Below the pieces are notes generated by a model. The model worked only from the letters and a program-made list of their open reading frames with translations. It was not told the origin of the DNA and did not search any database. 64,000 nucleotides of DNA from Luteibaculum oceani. Lineage in GTDB: Bacteria; Bacteroidota; Bacteroidia; Flavobacteriales_D; Luteibaculaceae. Positions within the stretch are counted from its first letter, which is position 1; each line of letters opens with the position of its first letter. The stretch is from contig NZ_VORB01000005.1 in NCBI RefSeq assembly GCF_007995015.1, positions 225,086-289,085 of the forward strand. The letters are read 5' to 3'. Below, piece after piece: positions 52,130 through 61,900 of this stretch. The position numbers were made by a program, and so were the translations under genes.

Positions 52130-53379
52130 TGATGCGCGCACTACTTATTAGTTTCCTATTACTCTCATTGACCGTACAGGGTCAAAAGAAATTTGCCCAA
52201 AGCCAAACCGACACCCTTTGTAGCCCTTATTTTTTCGGAAGAGGTTATGTAAAGAATGGGGTGGACAAAGCTGCGGAATATTTAAAAACCCAATTGCAGC
52301 AATACGGAGTAACTCCATTATTTAACCAAGACTACTTTCAATCCTTTACGCATCAGGCCAATATTTTTATTGGAAAACACCGTTTTAGCATTGGAGAAAC
52401 CGAGCTTCAGTTGGGCGTGGATTACATACCAGATGCACAATCGGGAACTTTTGAGGGTGAGATAGAAGCCATTGAATTAAATCTGCCCGAAACCCTAGAC
52501 AAGGAGTTTTTTAGAGAGTTGTTTGGAAAATACCCCGAGGGCTCTGTTGCCCTAGCGGTTAATCAGCAGGATTTAAATAAATCGCCTGATCCCAATTTGT
52601 ACAAGGCTTTGCTTTCTAATTCTTATCCCCTAATCATCTATGGGCATGAAAAGCTAACGGCCTCCGTATCGCAAAAGGCCTTTCGCTACCCCATTTTAAA
52701 AACCAGCCTTAAAAACATTCCAGAAAAAACAGCCATAGCGCTGCGGATAAAACAAATAGCCAAACCTTTTGAGAGTAAAAATGTAGGGGGAATCATTTGG
52801 GGAAACCCCAGCGATTCGCAAGTGGTTTTCATTACGGCACATTACGATCATTTGGGTGGATTGGATAACGAAACCTATATTCCAGGGGCTAACGACAATG
52901 CCTCGGGAGTAAGTGCGGTTTTAAACTTGGCCAAGGACTATGCCCAGCATCCTCCCAAAAAAAACATAGCTTTTCTGTTTTTTGCAGGAGAGGAAATTGG
53001 TTTACTTGGCTCAAAGTTCTACACCGAAAATCCTGCCATTTCGCTTGCTAAAACACAATTTGTGTTGAATGTAGACTTGCTAGGGACGGGAGAAGACGGA
53101 TTTGCAGTGGTGAACGGAAAAACATTTCCAGCGTGGATGGAAAAGCTCGATGCTGCCAATCAGAAGTTAAGTACACCTTTTACCAACATAAAACTAAGGG
53201 GCGAAGCGGCTAATTCGGATCACTATTGGTTTACGAAAAAAGGGGTGCCAGCATTTTTCATTTATACCATGGGAGGAATTACGGCCTACCACGATATTTT
53301 CGACAAGGCAGAAACCTTACCATTTACCCGCTATGAAGCTGTTTTAGAAATGATTAAGCATTTTATTTCTGAGATATGA
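52129..53379 (+). CDS. secreted M28-family zinc aminopeptidase
   Basis: 416 residues with a signal peptide (MMRALLISFLLLSLTVQG). The M28 metal ligands and catalytic residue are all seen: His in ITAHYDHLG, Asp in GANDNASGV, Glu-Glu in FFAGEEIGLLG, Asp in FVLNVDLLG and a distal His in ITAYHDIF. A cobalt/zinc aminopeptidase acting in the periplasm or outside. No C-terminal T9SS domain is present. Starts at the TAATG overlap with the upstream gene and overlaps rsmI by four bases (ATGA). Confidence 0.9.
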   Translation: MMRALLISFLLLSLTVQGQKKFAQSQTDTLCSPYFFGRGYVKNGVDKAAEYLKTQLQQYGVTPLFNQDYFQSFTHQANIFIGKHRFSIGETELQLGVDYIPDAQSGTFEGEIEAIELNLPETLDKEFFRELFGKYPEGSVALAVNQQDLNKSPDPNLYKALLSNSYPLIIYGHEKLTASVSQKAFRYPILKTSLKNIPEKTAIALRIKQIAKPFESKNVGGIIWGNPSDSQVVFITAHYDHLGGLDNETYIPGANDNASGVSAVLNLAKDYAQHPPKKNIAFLFFAGEEIGLLGSKFYTENPAISLAKTQFVLNVDLLGTGEDGFAVVNGKTFPAWMEKLDAANQKLSTPFTNIKLRGEAANSDHYWFTKKGVPAFFIYTMGGITAYHDIFDKAETLPFTRYEAVLEMIKHFISEI

Positions 53380-54050
53380 GCTTAGGGAAATTGTTTTTAG
53401 TACCCACCCCCATTGGCAATTTAGGAGATATCACCGATAGAGCTAAAGTGGTTTTAAACGAGGTGGATAAAATCCTCGCCGAAGACACCCGAACGTCTGG
53501 AAAACTACTGCAACATCTTGGCATTGCTAAACCTTTAATTGCCTTTCACGCGCACAACGAGCACCATAAAACCGACATGGTTATCGATCACCTTAAACAA
53601 GGTGAAATTCTGGCATTGGTATCGGACGCTGGTACCCCAGGGATTTCCGACCCCGGTTATTTGCTAGTACAATCCTGTGTAGCCAATGGGATAGAGGTAG
53701 AAGTACTAACTGGAGCCGTTGCATTTATTCCAGCGGTAGTGGCCAGTGGCCTGCCTTGTAATAGCTTTTTCTTCAACGGGTTTTTACCACATAAAAAAGG
53801 ACGGATAAAACGCTTAAGTTATTTAGCTGAGCTAGAAGATACCCTAGTTTTTTACGAATCTCCGCACCGCATTGTAAAATCTTTGGAACAAATGTTAGAG
53901 GCATTTGGCGATAGAAAAGCATCAGTATCGAGAGAAATCACTAAAAAATTCGAGGAGCACAAAAGAGGGAGCTTAAGCGAACTCTTAAATCACTTTAAAA
54001 ACAATGCTCCCAAAGGGGAATTTGTAATTTGCGTAGCCGGAAAAAATTAA
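53376..54050 (+). CDS. rsmI: 16S rRNA (cytidine-1402-2'-O)-methyltransferase
   Basis: 224 residues of the SPOUT-unrelated tetrapyrrole-methylase fold. Seen: LVPTPIGNLGDITDRA near the start, EDTRTSGKLLQHL, SDAGTPGISDPGY and the VFYESPHRIVKSL segment. It methylates the 2'-O of C1402 in 16S rRNA, at the P site. It overlaps the preceding M28 gene by four bases and is slightly shorter than the E. coli protein because it lacks the extended C-terminal tail. Confidence 0.95.
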   Translation: MSLGKLFLVPTPIGNLGDITDRAKVVLNEVDKILAEDTRTSGKLLQHLGIAKPLIAFHAHNEHHKTDMVIDHLKQGEILALVSDAGTPGISDPGYLLVQSCVANGIEVEVLTGAVAFIPAVVASGLPCNSFFFNGFLPHKKGRIKRLSYLAELEDTLVFYESPHRIVKSLEQMLEAFGDRKASVSREITKKFEEHKRGSLSELLNHFKNNAPKGEFVICVAGKN

Positions 54051-54054
54051 GCCC

Positions 54055-55068
54055 ATGGAAAGCCAACAATTAGCCCTCACCAAATTTGGAAACTCCCAGG
54101 AGGCTTTTACGCTTCAGAATTTTCAGATGCCCAAACCCGTGCAAAAAGAAGCCATTGTAGAAGTAGAAGCTTCTGGTTTAAATTTTGCCGATGTTATGGC
54201 CAGATTAGGTCTATACGCCCCCGTTAAAAATCTACCCTTTGTTTTGGGGTACGATTTGGTTGGAAAAGTAGTGGAGTTGGGCAAAGAAGCCGACCCTAAT
54301 TTATTGGGTAAGAGGGTGGTTAGTTTGGCGCGATTTGGCGGATATAGAAAACATATCAACCTTAATTCCGAGGGGCTCATTCCCATTCCCGATGATATGG
54401 CTACAGAAGAAGCCATTAATTACACAACGGCTTTTTTAACGGCCTACCTTATGGCGGAGGAATACACTGGAATTGCTGAAGGCAAAACTGCATTGGTATA
54501 TTCTGCCGCAGGTGGAGTCGGTTACTTTCTATACCACTTCCTGAGAGCTAAAGGGGTAAAAGCCCAAGCTGTTGTTGGCAGCGCCGAGAAAATATCCACC
54601 TTAGTAGAAATGGGATTAAAAGACCCCATTTGGTTGAACTCTGAACTGGAAAATAAATCGGAAAAGTTCGACCTTATTTTTAATGCCCGAGGAGGACAAA
54701 CGGTAAAAAAAGACTTATCTCGTTTATCTAAAGGTGGAAAAATAATTCTGTTTGGTGCGGCAGATCAGCTTAATCAAAAAGGAATATTGGGGAAATTAAA
54801 GTTGCTTTTTGGTTTTGGATTTCACTCGCCTATTAAATTGATTGTGAACTCGCAATCTATATGTGGGTTTAACCTGCTGTCGCTTTCTGGTGAGCACCCT
54901 GTTATGGTAGTTAAAAGCCACCACCGAGCAATTCAAAAATTTAAGGAGTTGAACATTCCTACTATTCCGGCAAGTGGTTTTGCACCTCGAGAAGTAGCAA
55001 AGGCACATGCACTTTTAGAGTCGGGAAAATCGACTGGAAAAATATTTATAGACTGGACAAAGCATTAA
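54055..55068 (+). CDS. quinone-oxidoreductase-like MDR protein
   Basis: 337 residues of the medium-chain dehydrogenase/reductase family without a zinc-binding cysteine cluster, as in quinone oxidoreductase and VAT-1. The N-terminal GroES-like part contains VEASGLNFADVMARLGLY and FVLGYDLVGKV. The NADPH-binding fold has ALVYSAAGGVGYFLYHFL and KGGKIILFGA. The carbonyl or quinone substrate is not predictable. It lies four bases after rsmI and four before trpS. Confidence 0.87.
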   Translation: MESQQLALTKFGNSQEAFTLQNFQMPKPVQKEAIVEVEASGLNFADVMARLGLYAPVKNLPFVLGYDLVGKVVELGKEADPNLLGKRVVSLARFGGYRKHINLNSEGLIPIPDDMATEEAINYTTAFLTAYLMAEEYTGIAEGKTALVYSAAGGVGYFLYHFLRAKGVKAQAVVGSAEKISTLVEMGLKDPIWLNSELENKSEKFDLIFNARGGQTVKKDLSRLSKGGKIILFGAADQLNQKGILGKLKLLFGFGFHSPIKLIVNSQSICGFNLLSLSGEHPVMVVKSHHRAIQKFKELNIPTIPASGFAPREVAKAHALLESGKSTGKIFIDWTKH

Positions 55069-55071
55069 TAA

Positions 55072-56040
55072 ATGGCTAGAATTTTAACCGGAATTCAGAG
55101 TTCTGGAGAAATACATTTGGGAAATATTTTAGGAGCTATTATTCCTGGAATTGAATTATCTAAAGACCCTAAAAACGAATCTTTCTTTTTTATTGCCGAC
55201 CTGCACTCCTTAACATCATTAAAGGACGCAGAAGCAAGAAGAGAAAACGTGCATACCGTTGCTGCCGCTTGGCTAGCATTTGGCTTCGACGTGGAGCAAA
55301 ACACCTTTTACCGCCAGAGTGATTTACCAGAGGTATGCGAGCTTACATGGTACTTAAATTGCTTTACTCCCTACCCTATGTTGGCAAACGCCCATAGCTT
55401 TAAGGATAAATCGGAAAATCTAGCCGATGTAAATGCTGGGTTATTCGACTACCCTGTGCTAATGGCAGCCGATATTTTATTGTACAGTGCCAATTATGTT
55501 CCGGTTGGAAAAGACCAAAAACAACACTTAGAAATTACGCGCGATATCGCCGAGAAATTCAACCGAGAATACGGGGAAACCTTTGTGGTACCAGAGCCCA
55601 AGATAGACGAGAAAGTAATGACTATCCCGGGTACAGATGGAAGAAAAATGAGTAAGTCCTACAACAACTACATCAACATTTTCCTTCCGGATAAAAAACT
55701 GCGCAAGCAGATTATGGGGATTGTTACGGACACCAAAACACTAGAGGAGCCGAAAGATCCAGAAACCTGTAACGTCTTTAAGATTTTCGAACTTCTTGGA
55801 AATAAAGAGCAAACCGAGGATTTAAGAGCAAAATATTTAGCTGGAAATTTCGGTTATGGACATGCCAAGCAGGCATTGTTCGAACTTATTTGCGAGCGCT
55901 TTGAGGAGCCGAGAAGGCGTTTTCATGAGTTTATGGAAGACCGAGAAAAGCTGGAGAATTTGTTACAGATAGGTGCTAAGAAAGCAAGAGCTGTATCAGC
56001 GCCAGTATTGGAGGATGTACGGAAAAAGCTGGGGTTTTAG
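55072..56040 (+). CDS. trpS: tryptophanyl-tRNA synthetase
   Basis: 322 residues of a class I synthetase. The HIGH-type motif is HLGN in SGEIHLGNILG (12-22) and the KMSKS motif lies in GTDGRKMSKSYNNY near 190-200. The Trp pocket segment FIADLHSLTS follows the first motif. Last gene of the cluster starting at 51335; it ends 56 bases before the convergent PBP gene. Confidence 0.97.
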   Translation: MARILTGIQSSGEIHLGNILGAIIPGIELSKDPKNESFFFIADLHSLTSLKDAEARRENVHTVAAAWLAFGFDVEQNTFYRQSDLPEVCELTWYLNCFTPYPMLANAHSFKDKSENLADVNAGLFDYPVLMAADILLYSANYVPVGKDQKQHLEITRDIAEKFNREYGETFVVPEPKIDEKVMTIPGTDGRKMSKSYNNYINIFLPDKKLRKQIMGIVTDTKTLEEPKDPETCNVFKIFELLGNKEQTEDLRAKYLAGNFGYGHAKQALFELICERFEEPRRRFHEFMEDREKLENLLQIGAKKARAVSAPVLEDVRKKLGF

Positions 56041-56073
56041 TTAATTTTTCAATTTACCAATTTGGAAAATTAA
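56041..56073. terminator. weak hairpin between trpS and the PBP gene
   Basis: TTAATTTTTC (56041-56050) can pair with GGAAAATTAA (56064-56073) with one wobble. It lies between two convergent stops. It is AT-rich with no clear U-tract, so the terminator call is tentative. Confidence 0.35.
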
Positions 56074-56096
56074 TAATTGGAGGGTCATCCACCACG

Positions 56097-58238
56097 CTAT
56101 CTCTCGAGTATCACCAAACTGTCCTGACTTAGACTGTCTAAAACGGGTTTGGGAGGAACTCTATAAAGAGGCTGATTTAGACATCTTAAATCCCGGGCAT
56201 TAGGCGGGGTAAATTCTCCTTCTAAAAGATATTTCAAACTCTCGTCTTCCTGCAGTTGGGTTACAAATTTTGCCCAAATGGGCAATGCGGTTTTTGACCC
56301 TGCCCCACTAGAAAGCGAACGGAAATGAATATCGGGATAATCGGCACCTACCCAAGCACCAGCAGAAAATTTTGGAGTGTATCCTATAAACCAACCATCA
56401 GATTGATTTTGGGAAGTTCCGGTTTTACCTGCAATGGGGCCTTTTAATTTATAGGAATTCCGCAAAGCTCGAGATGTGCCCACATTTACTACCGACTCCA
56501 TCATATTCGTCATAATGGCGGCTACATTTTCGGTAAAAATTTCTCGCTCCACCTTAGTTTTTTCCTCATATAGCACTACATCATTTATCCCTCTTATGCT
56601 ATTAATATAACGGGTGGATAAGCGTTTCCCGCCATTGGGAAAACAGGTATAGGCATTCACCATCTGAAATAAACTAATATCTGGAGTCCCTATGGAGATA
56701 CTGGGTACTTGCGGTAATTCTCGGGAAATACCCATTTGCTCTGCCACATTTAGAACATCAGACAATCCAGCCCTCAATAATACCTCTACCGAAATAACAT
56801 TGATGGAGTGCGTTAAAGCACCTTTCATAGTGTACTCACCATGGTAAGAGTTACTTGCGTTTCTTGGGCGCCAATCATCAAATTGGTCGAAAGATTTTCT
56901 GCGGTTTTTAAAGTAATTACAAATGTTTACGCCCTGATCTACCGCAGTTACATAAACAATGGGTTTAAAAACTGAACCTACTTGTCTCGCGCTTTTAACG
57001 TGGTCGAATTTAGATTTTGAAAAATCCCTACCGCCGACCCAAGCCAAAACCTCCCCGGTGTTTTTAATACAGGTAAATCCAGCTCGAAGACGCAGCAAAT
57101 CTTTTTTAATATCTCTTAAAAGCGAATCGCTTTCCGCGGTTACATTTCCTGTTTCCAAAGCTTTGCAAACCTTTTGATAGCCCGGATATTTATTTAACCG
57201 TATAAGTCTAATAAGGGTAGCTTTATTTCTACGCCATTGTACATCCGTCCATTCTCGGTCGAACTTTTTTTGGAGTTCATCCAAATGAGATGTTAAGGCT
57301 GCTTCGGCATATTCCTGAACTTTAGAATTTATGGTTGTGTATACCCGTAAACCATCGGTATATGGATTGGGTCGATTATATCCAAAATACTCCTTCGAGC
57401 TACAAATTTCCTCCACCCTTTGCTTAATATGCTGAAGAAAATAAGGGGCTAAATCGTCGTTTTTCTTTTGGGATAAAACTAAAGGTGCTTTCTGCGCTTT
57501 GGCTAATTGGGAATAAGACAAATATCCCAGCCTATTCATATTTTCTAATACCAAGTTTCGTCTATCCATGCAACGATCGGGAAAACGCTGAGGGTCGTAA
57601 AAGGAGGTGCCGCGCAGCAAAGCCACTAGGGTGGCCATTTCTACCAAGCTTAACTCAGCAGGTTTTTTATTAAAGTAATAATCGGCGGCGGTATAAACCC
57701 CATAATTATTATGGCCAAAAGCTACCGTGTTGAAATAATTCTGAAGAATTTCCTCTTTGCTATAAAAGCGCTCCAGTTTAAGCGCAGTAATCATTTCTCT
57801 TAGTTTATGAAACACCAGGTTGTTCGTCTCATACCCACTTCTAGGAAACCACTGCTTTACCAACTGTTGCGTTATGGTGCTACCCCCGCCAGAGGCTTCG
57901 CCTAGTATGATGGTTTTTATCAGCACCCTACCTAAGCTAATGAAATCCACCCCATTATGGTCGTAATAACGGCTGTCTTCGGTGGAAATTAGACATTTAA
58001 TTAAGGGTTTTGGAATTTCGTTGAAAGAAATACAACGACGATTTTCAAGGTACATTTTGCCAAGCAAAACACTATCTCCGGTGTAAATTTCAGTTGCTTG
58101 AGCTAGCTCGTAGTTTTGAAGCTCGCGATCGGAGGGAATATCTATTAGGTAACCATTCCACAGTAGCCAAAGCATCAAAACAGCGAACACCCCAAGGGAT
58201 AAAATTAGTTTTATAAAAAGCCTAGCATAATTTGGCAT
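56097..58238 (-). CDS. class A penicillin-binding protein (PBP1a type)
   Basis: 713 residues. One N-terminal membrane helix (about 8-30). The glycosyltransferase-51 domain (about 60-250) has the catalytic Glu in STEDSRYYDHNGVD (near 87) and GGGSTITQQLVKQ. The transpeptidase domain has SxxK in GSVFKP (near 424), the SINV motif (THSINVISVE) and AGKTGTSQNQSDG (KTGT near 603). It polymerises and cross-links peptidoglycan at the periplasmic face. The start ATG at 58238 is preceded by a promoter box buried in a perfect inverted repeat. Confidence 0.94.
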   Translation of the reverse strand: MPNYARLFIKLILSLGVFAVLMLWLLWNGYLIDIPSDRELQNYELAQATEIYTGDSVLLGKMYLENRRCISFNEIPKPLIKCLISTEDSRYYDHNGVDFISLGRVLIKTIILGEASGGGSTITQQLVKQWFPRSGYETNNLVFHKLREMITALKLERFYSKEEILQNYFNTVAFGHNNYGVYTAADYYFNKKPAELSLVEMATLVALLRGTSFYDPQRFPDRCMDRRNLVLENMNRLGYLSYSQLAKAQKAPLVLSQKKNDDLAPYFLQHIKQRVEEICSSKEYFGYNRPNPYTDGLRVYTTINSKVQEYAEAALTSHLDELQKKFDREWTDVQWRRNKATLIRLIRLNKYPGYQKVCKALETGNVTAESDSLLRDIKKDLLRLRAGFTCIKNTGEVLAWVGGRDFSKSKFDHVKSARQVGSVFKPIVYVTAVDQGVNICNYFKNRRKSFDQFDDWRPRNASNSYHGEYTMKGALTHSINVISVEVLLRAGLSDVLNVAEQMGISRELPQVPSISIGTPDISLFQMVNAYTCFPNGGKRLSTRYINSIRGINDVVLYEEKTKVEREIFTENVAAIMTNMMESVVNVGTSRALRNSYKLKGPIAGKTGTSQNQSDGWFIGYTPKFSAGAWVGADYPDIHFRSLSSGAGSKTALPIWAKFVTQLQEDESLKYLLEGEFTPPNARDLRCLNQPLYRVPPKPVLDSLSQDSLVILER

Positions 58239-58270
58239 GAGTTAATGTGGATACTTAAGATTTATCAGAA

Positions 58271-58299
58271 TTGACTCCAAAAATAGCTTTTGGAGTCAA
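58271..58299. promoter_or_regulatory. perfect 12-bp inverted repeat covering the PBP promoter (candidate operator)
   Basis: TTGACTCCAAAA (58271-58282) and TTTTGGAGTCAA (58288-58299) are exactly complementary around five bases. No T-run follows on the minus strand, so it does not look like a terminator, and the -7 box and probable start site fall within it. A repressor-binding site is the simplest reading; no regulator is identified. Confidence 0.5.
58278..58285 (-). promoter_or_regulatory. -7 promoter box of the PBP gene, inside an inverted repeat
   Basis: On the minus strand it reads TATTTTTG, an exact TAnnTTTG match, 39 bases before the ATG at 58238. It lies at the centre of the 58271-58299 inverted repeat. 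Confidence 0.6.
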
Positions 58300-58480
58300 C
58301 AAACACCCCTCACGAAACTCGGGGTTAAAAGATCAAGCCTCTACCACTACGCAATCGGCAAGTTGGTGCCGCTCCTATTGAGCTTGGATTTCTGCATTTA
58401 CCTGTAAATTATAAGAATGTCGCCCCTACAGGGCTGGGGTGTTCTTGGGCTTGTTATGGTACACCACTAGACTCGGAGCT

Positions 58481-58537
58481 TTCATCCCGCATTTGGGCAG
58501 AATCCCGTTAACCATATTCGAACTCAGGCAAAAGCAT
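58481..58537. repeat. intergenic repeat, copy 1
   Basis: Shares the ordered blocks TCATCCCGCATTTGGGC, CCCGTTAACC, TTCGAACTCAGG and CAAAAGC with copies 2 and 3. It lies about 200 bases before copy 2. Confidence 0.75.
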
Positions 58538-58685
58538 GCTTATAAGCCAATTAGCCACTAGCCAATAAGCAAGCACCGTATCACCCCGTTGGGGTTTATT
58601 ACCGCTCTAACCCTATTGTGATAGAATACTTACACCCCCTTCAGGGGTTTAGTAAAACCAAGCATCGACACTAAAAACCGAAGCA

Positions 58686-58743
58686 GTCATACCGCATTTG
58701 GGCGGAACCCCGTTAACCCAAAGTTCGAACTCAGGCAAAAGCC
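58686..58743. repeat. intergenic repeat, copy 2
   Basis: Contains GTCATACCGCATTTGGGC, CCCGTTAACC, AGTTCGAACTCAGG and CAAAAGCC in the same order as copy 1. Differences are scattered single bases and one-base gaps. Confidence 0.75.
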
Positions 58744-58819
58744 TTCATCCATTCATCCTTCATCCCTTTCATCCCCATTACAGAATGAGAAGCAGAGCGA
58801 GAATGAGGTACCCCAAAGC

Positions 58820-58875
58820 TGTCATCCCGACGAAAGGAGGGATCCCGTTAACCAAGTTCGAACTCAGGAAAATCC
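58820..58875. repeat. intergenic repeat, copy 3 (most diverged)
   Basis: Shares GTCATCCCG, then differs (ACGAAAGGAGGGAT in place of CATTTGGGCGGAA), then resumes with CCCGTTAACC, AGTTCGAACTCAGG and AAAATCC. The GTCATCCCGACGAAAGGAGGGAT form is the kind seen dispersed in other Bacteroidota chromosomes. Confidence 0.7.
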
Positions 58876-58956
58876 AGCCCAATTAGCTAATTCGCCATCC
58901 CTTTAACTGTCAACTTTTTTCGGGGCGGAACAGATTATTAAATTCACCTACCTTTT

Positions 58957-58964
58957 TATCTTTA
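58957..58964 (+). promoter_or_regulatory. -7 promoter box of the third giant surface gene, leaderless type
   Basis: TATCTTTA differs from TAnnTTTG only at the last base and ends four bases (CCAC) before the ATG at 58969, the same geometry as in front of dusB, panD and the fRMsr gene. Confidence 0.5.
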
Positions 58965-58968
58965 CCAC

Positions 58969-61900
58969 ATGTCGTCATTATATAGACAATTAACGGTTCT
59001 CCTGATTATATTTTTAAATTATCTACCATCGGGCCAATGTCAAAATTGGGCAGGCAAAAACTTTTTAATACCCTATTACAGTAATCCTGGGGAAAGGTTT
59101 GGCGATGCCGTTTTGAATCATCTTACTTTAAAAATAACATCAGCATATTGCTTGGATTCTATCAAAATCACATATCCTGATGGAAACTTTGAATATTTAA
59201 AAATAACCGCTTCAAAAGATAATTTTCATATTATTAATCCGGCCTTCTTTTTAGATCATCCAAGACCGTTCAGGATTAGAACGCACCGATCAGCTATCTT
59301 AATTGAAAGCCCAAAGGACATAGCAGTTCATGCATTCGCTCGTGAACTAAACTATTCTGTTTTACCTCTTAGCTTTTCGGACACACTTTTCGCTATTAAC
59401 CATACAAGTATTTGGGAGACATCCCCCGGCCACACCTTCAAAAATCGTACTGATCTTATTGAAATTATTTCAACTGAGGATAACAATGAAATTACCTATC
59501 GTGAATTTAATGGTACAGACTTCTCGACAATTAGGGAAACAATCGATAAGTATGAATCATTAATAATAAACAACAGTATTCCAACCTCCCTAAAACATCC
59601 AAATGAATCCGTTAAGGCTACAACCCTCAGCCAAAACATAGTTTCTTCCACGAAACCTGTTGTTGTATTCACCACTAAAGCTGCTACGAAAGAATATGAA
59701 ATACCAGACAGTTGTGATTATACATTTAATAGTTGCAGAAGATTATTAGAGTCTTATTATGATCAACCCAACTTAATTCAACAAATACCGGTTTCTAAAT
59801 GGGGTAAAAAATACCTAACTGGGCAAATCAGGGATCGAAAGGACATTTTAGATAATGACCCCTATTCTTGCGATGAAGGCACCATTATAAAATCTAACCT
59901 GGAAAATCATTATGATTATCTGGAAATTATTGGCTTACAAGATGACTTAGTAAGTATAACTACTATAGACAGTTCATGGCAAGTAGCGCTGGCAGGACTA
60001 ACAGACCCAAGTCCCTTTGGTACTGCAAGAATTCAATTATATGGGAAAAACGGAGGCTTGATCTCCATTTCCTCTGAAAACAGTTTTCAAGTAAACCAAT
60101 TTTCTTTCTCTGGTTTAATCGATTCCACTTTCTTTAGTAGGAAAGTAAGCCTTAGTAACAACCTATGCTCCTACCCAAAATTTTCGAATTATTACTTCAA
60201 TATTTTCCCTGTATCAGATTTTAAAAGTAATTACTTAAACACCCTTGAAAATACAGGATCATGGACCCTAGACATAAAAGGAAGCCAAGGTGGTAACTCC
60301 TCCAATGGAAATTTCTTTAAAGTACTTATCGATTCAAATTTTAAAAGCGGTTTTTTACTTAATGGAAAGGACATCAGTATTAATTGGTTGGATGAGGGCA
60401 TTGATGGATATGCTAGCGGATTTTTAAAGGTTGAACAAGTAAAAGATGCATGGATCCGAAATAAAAACAATATACCATTTGGATTATTTTCTTTCAATTA
60501 TCAAAGAGATTTTGAATCCAGTATTCATAATGGGGGTTATTACCTAGATTCAGAAGTATCAATTTGTGAACAATGTGGAAGCTGTAATATTCAAACAATA
60601 AAAAATATTTGTTTAGGGGATACTGCCTTTTTTACTTCGCAAGTTGATGTTCCCTACCTACCTGATGAAGTGAATTACCTATGGGATTTTGGAGATGGCA
60701 ATATTTCTACCTCAGAATCTCCCTTTCATCTTTATGGTGATACTGGGGTTTATAATGTTTCATTAACTGTAACTGATTTTTCTGGGTGTTCATTAGGCTC
60801 CAGCTTTCTCTTGTTCGTTGGAAATCTCACGAACAAAATAAGTTTTACTGACTCCATTTGTGGAATTACAGATGTTTCAGTTGCTCCTAATACCATTAAT
60901 TCTCCAGATACCCTTCATAGGGTTTATCGAAGTACTAACGAATCACCTTTACCAATTCCTGATGTTGGGATTTCTTTTGATTGGGACGGAACTGAAAGTG
61001 AAACGGACTCATTTCTTGTTAGCTCTATAAATATTACCCAGCAATATATTCTTCCAGGTACTATTGACTCTATATGCATAAACATAAATCATGGCGAAAT
61101 TTCAGATCTTCATTTGATTTTAAAGTCGCCTGATAACCTTGTATATGTTTTAAAGGAACCAAATAATTTTTATCTCGGACCAGATTTCCGGAACACCTGT
61201 TTCTCTAATATTCCTAGGTCCACATTTGCTGGCTCCGATGCTCCCTTTACAGGAAATTTTCAAACAGAATTTGGGGATTTCCCTACTGGAGGAATAGGTT
61301 CGGATATAACCGGAGAATGGAAATTATTAATTGGTGACAAAATAGCTACAGATATAGGCGAACTGCTCAACTGGTCCATCTACGTTTCTTCTGCCAACTT
61401 TGTAGATTACAGCTGGTCTAACAATACCAACCTGGTTAGCCCACCCAATGGTCAAGGCGAAAGCGTAATTCGTGTGAGTGAGCAAGACACTTTTTTACTC
61501 ACCTCCACCTCCCTTGCAGGTTGTTCCCGAGTGGATACCATTGCCCCTTTTGTAGGTAGAAACCCCGTGGCACTCTCTCACCAAGACACCCTGCTTTGTA
61601 ACATCTACGAAGACTTCGATTTAAATCAACTCATTACCGATTCGCTGAAGCTTACTAATGGCGTTTGGACCATCCTCAACGGTAACCCCGCTAATCTCTC
61701 AGGCTCTCTTTTCGACAACCGCGGGATTCCCGCTGGTGATTACCAGTTTCTATACACCCAAGATATTTTCTGTGGAAAAGACTCCGCGGTGGTGAATGTT
61801 ACCGTGACCGAACTTCCATTTTTAGGGCAAAACGCTATCGATACACTTTGCGATACCGAAAATCCTCTGGATCTATTCCCGTACCTAGGAAATGATGTTA

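Larger units (their letters stand above)
58239..58968. other. 730-bp gene-free region with repeats and hairpins
   Basis: The stretch between the PBP gene and the last giant gene has no credible coding frame. Besides the PBP promoter it holds the three diverged repeat copies listed separately and three GC-rich hairpins: 58422-58434 (GCCC/GGGC), 58583-58595 (ACCCC/GGGGT) and 58636-58647 (CCCCT/AGGGG). A low-complexity ATCC-rich run lies near 58744-58780. A 62-codon open frame across the repeats (58698-58886) is not convincing. Confidence 0.7.

Noticed and set aside
58481..58875. Possible CRISPR array from repeated blocks
   Set aside because: Only three copies, irregular spacing (about 205 and 135 bases start to start), diverged repeats and no cas genes.
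58698..58886. 62-codon open frame inside the repeat region
   Set aside because: Its sequence is made of translated repeat copies (GGTPLTQ, GGIPLTK), with no start signal and unlikely composition.
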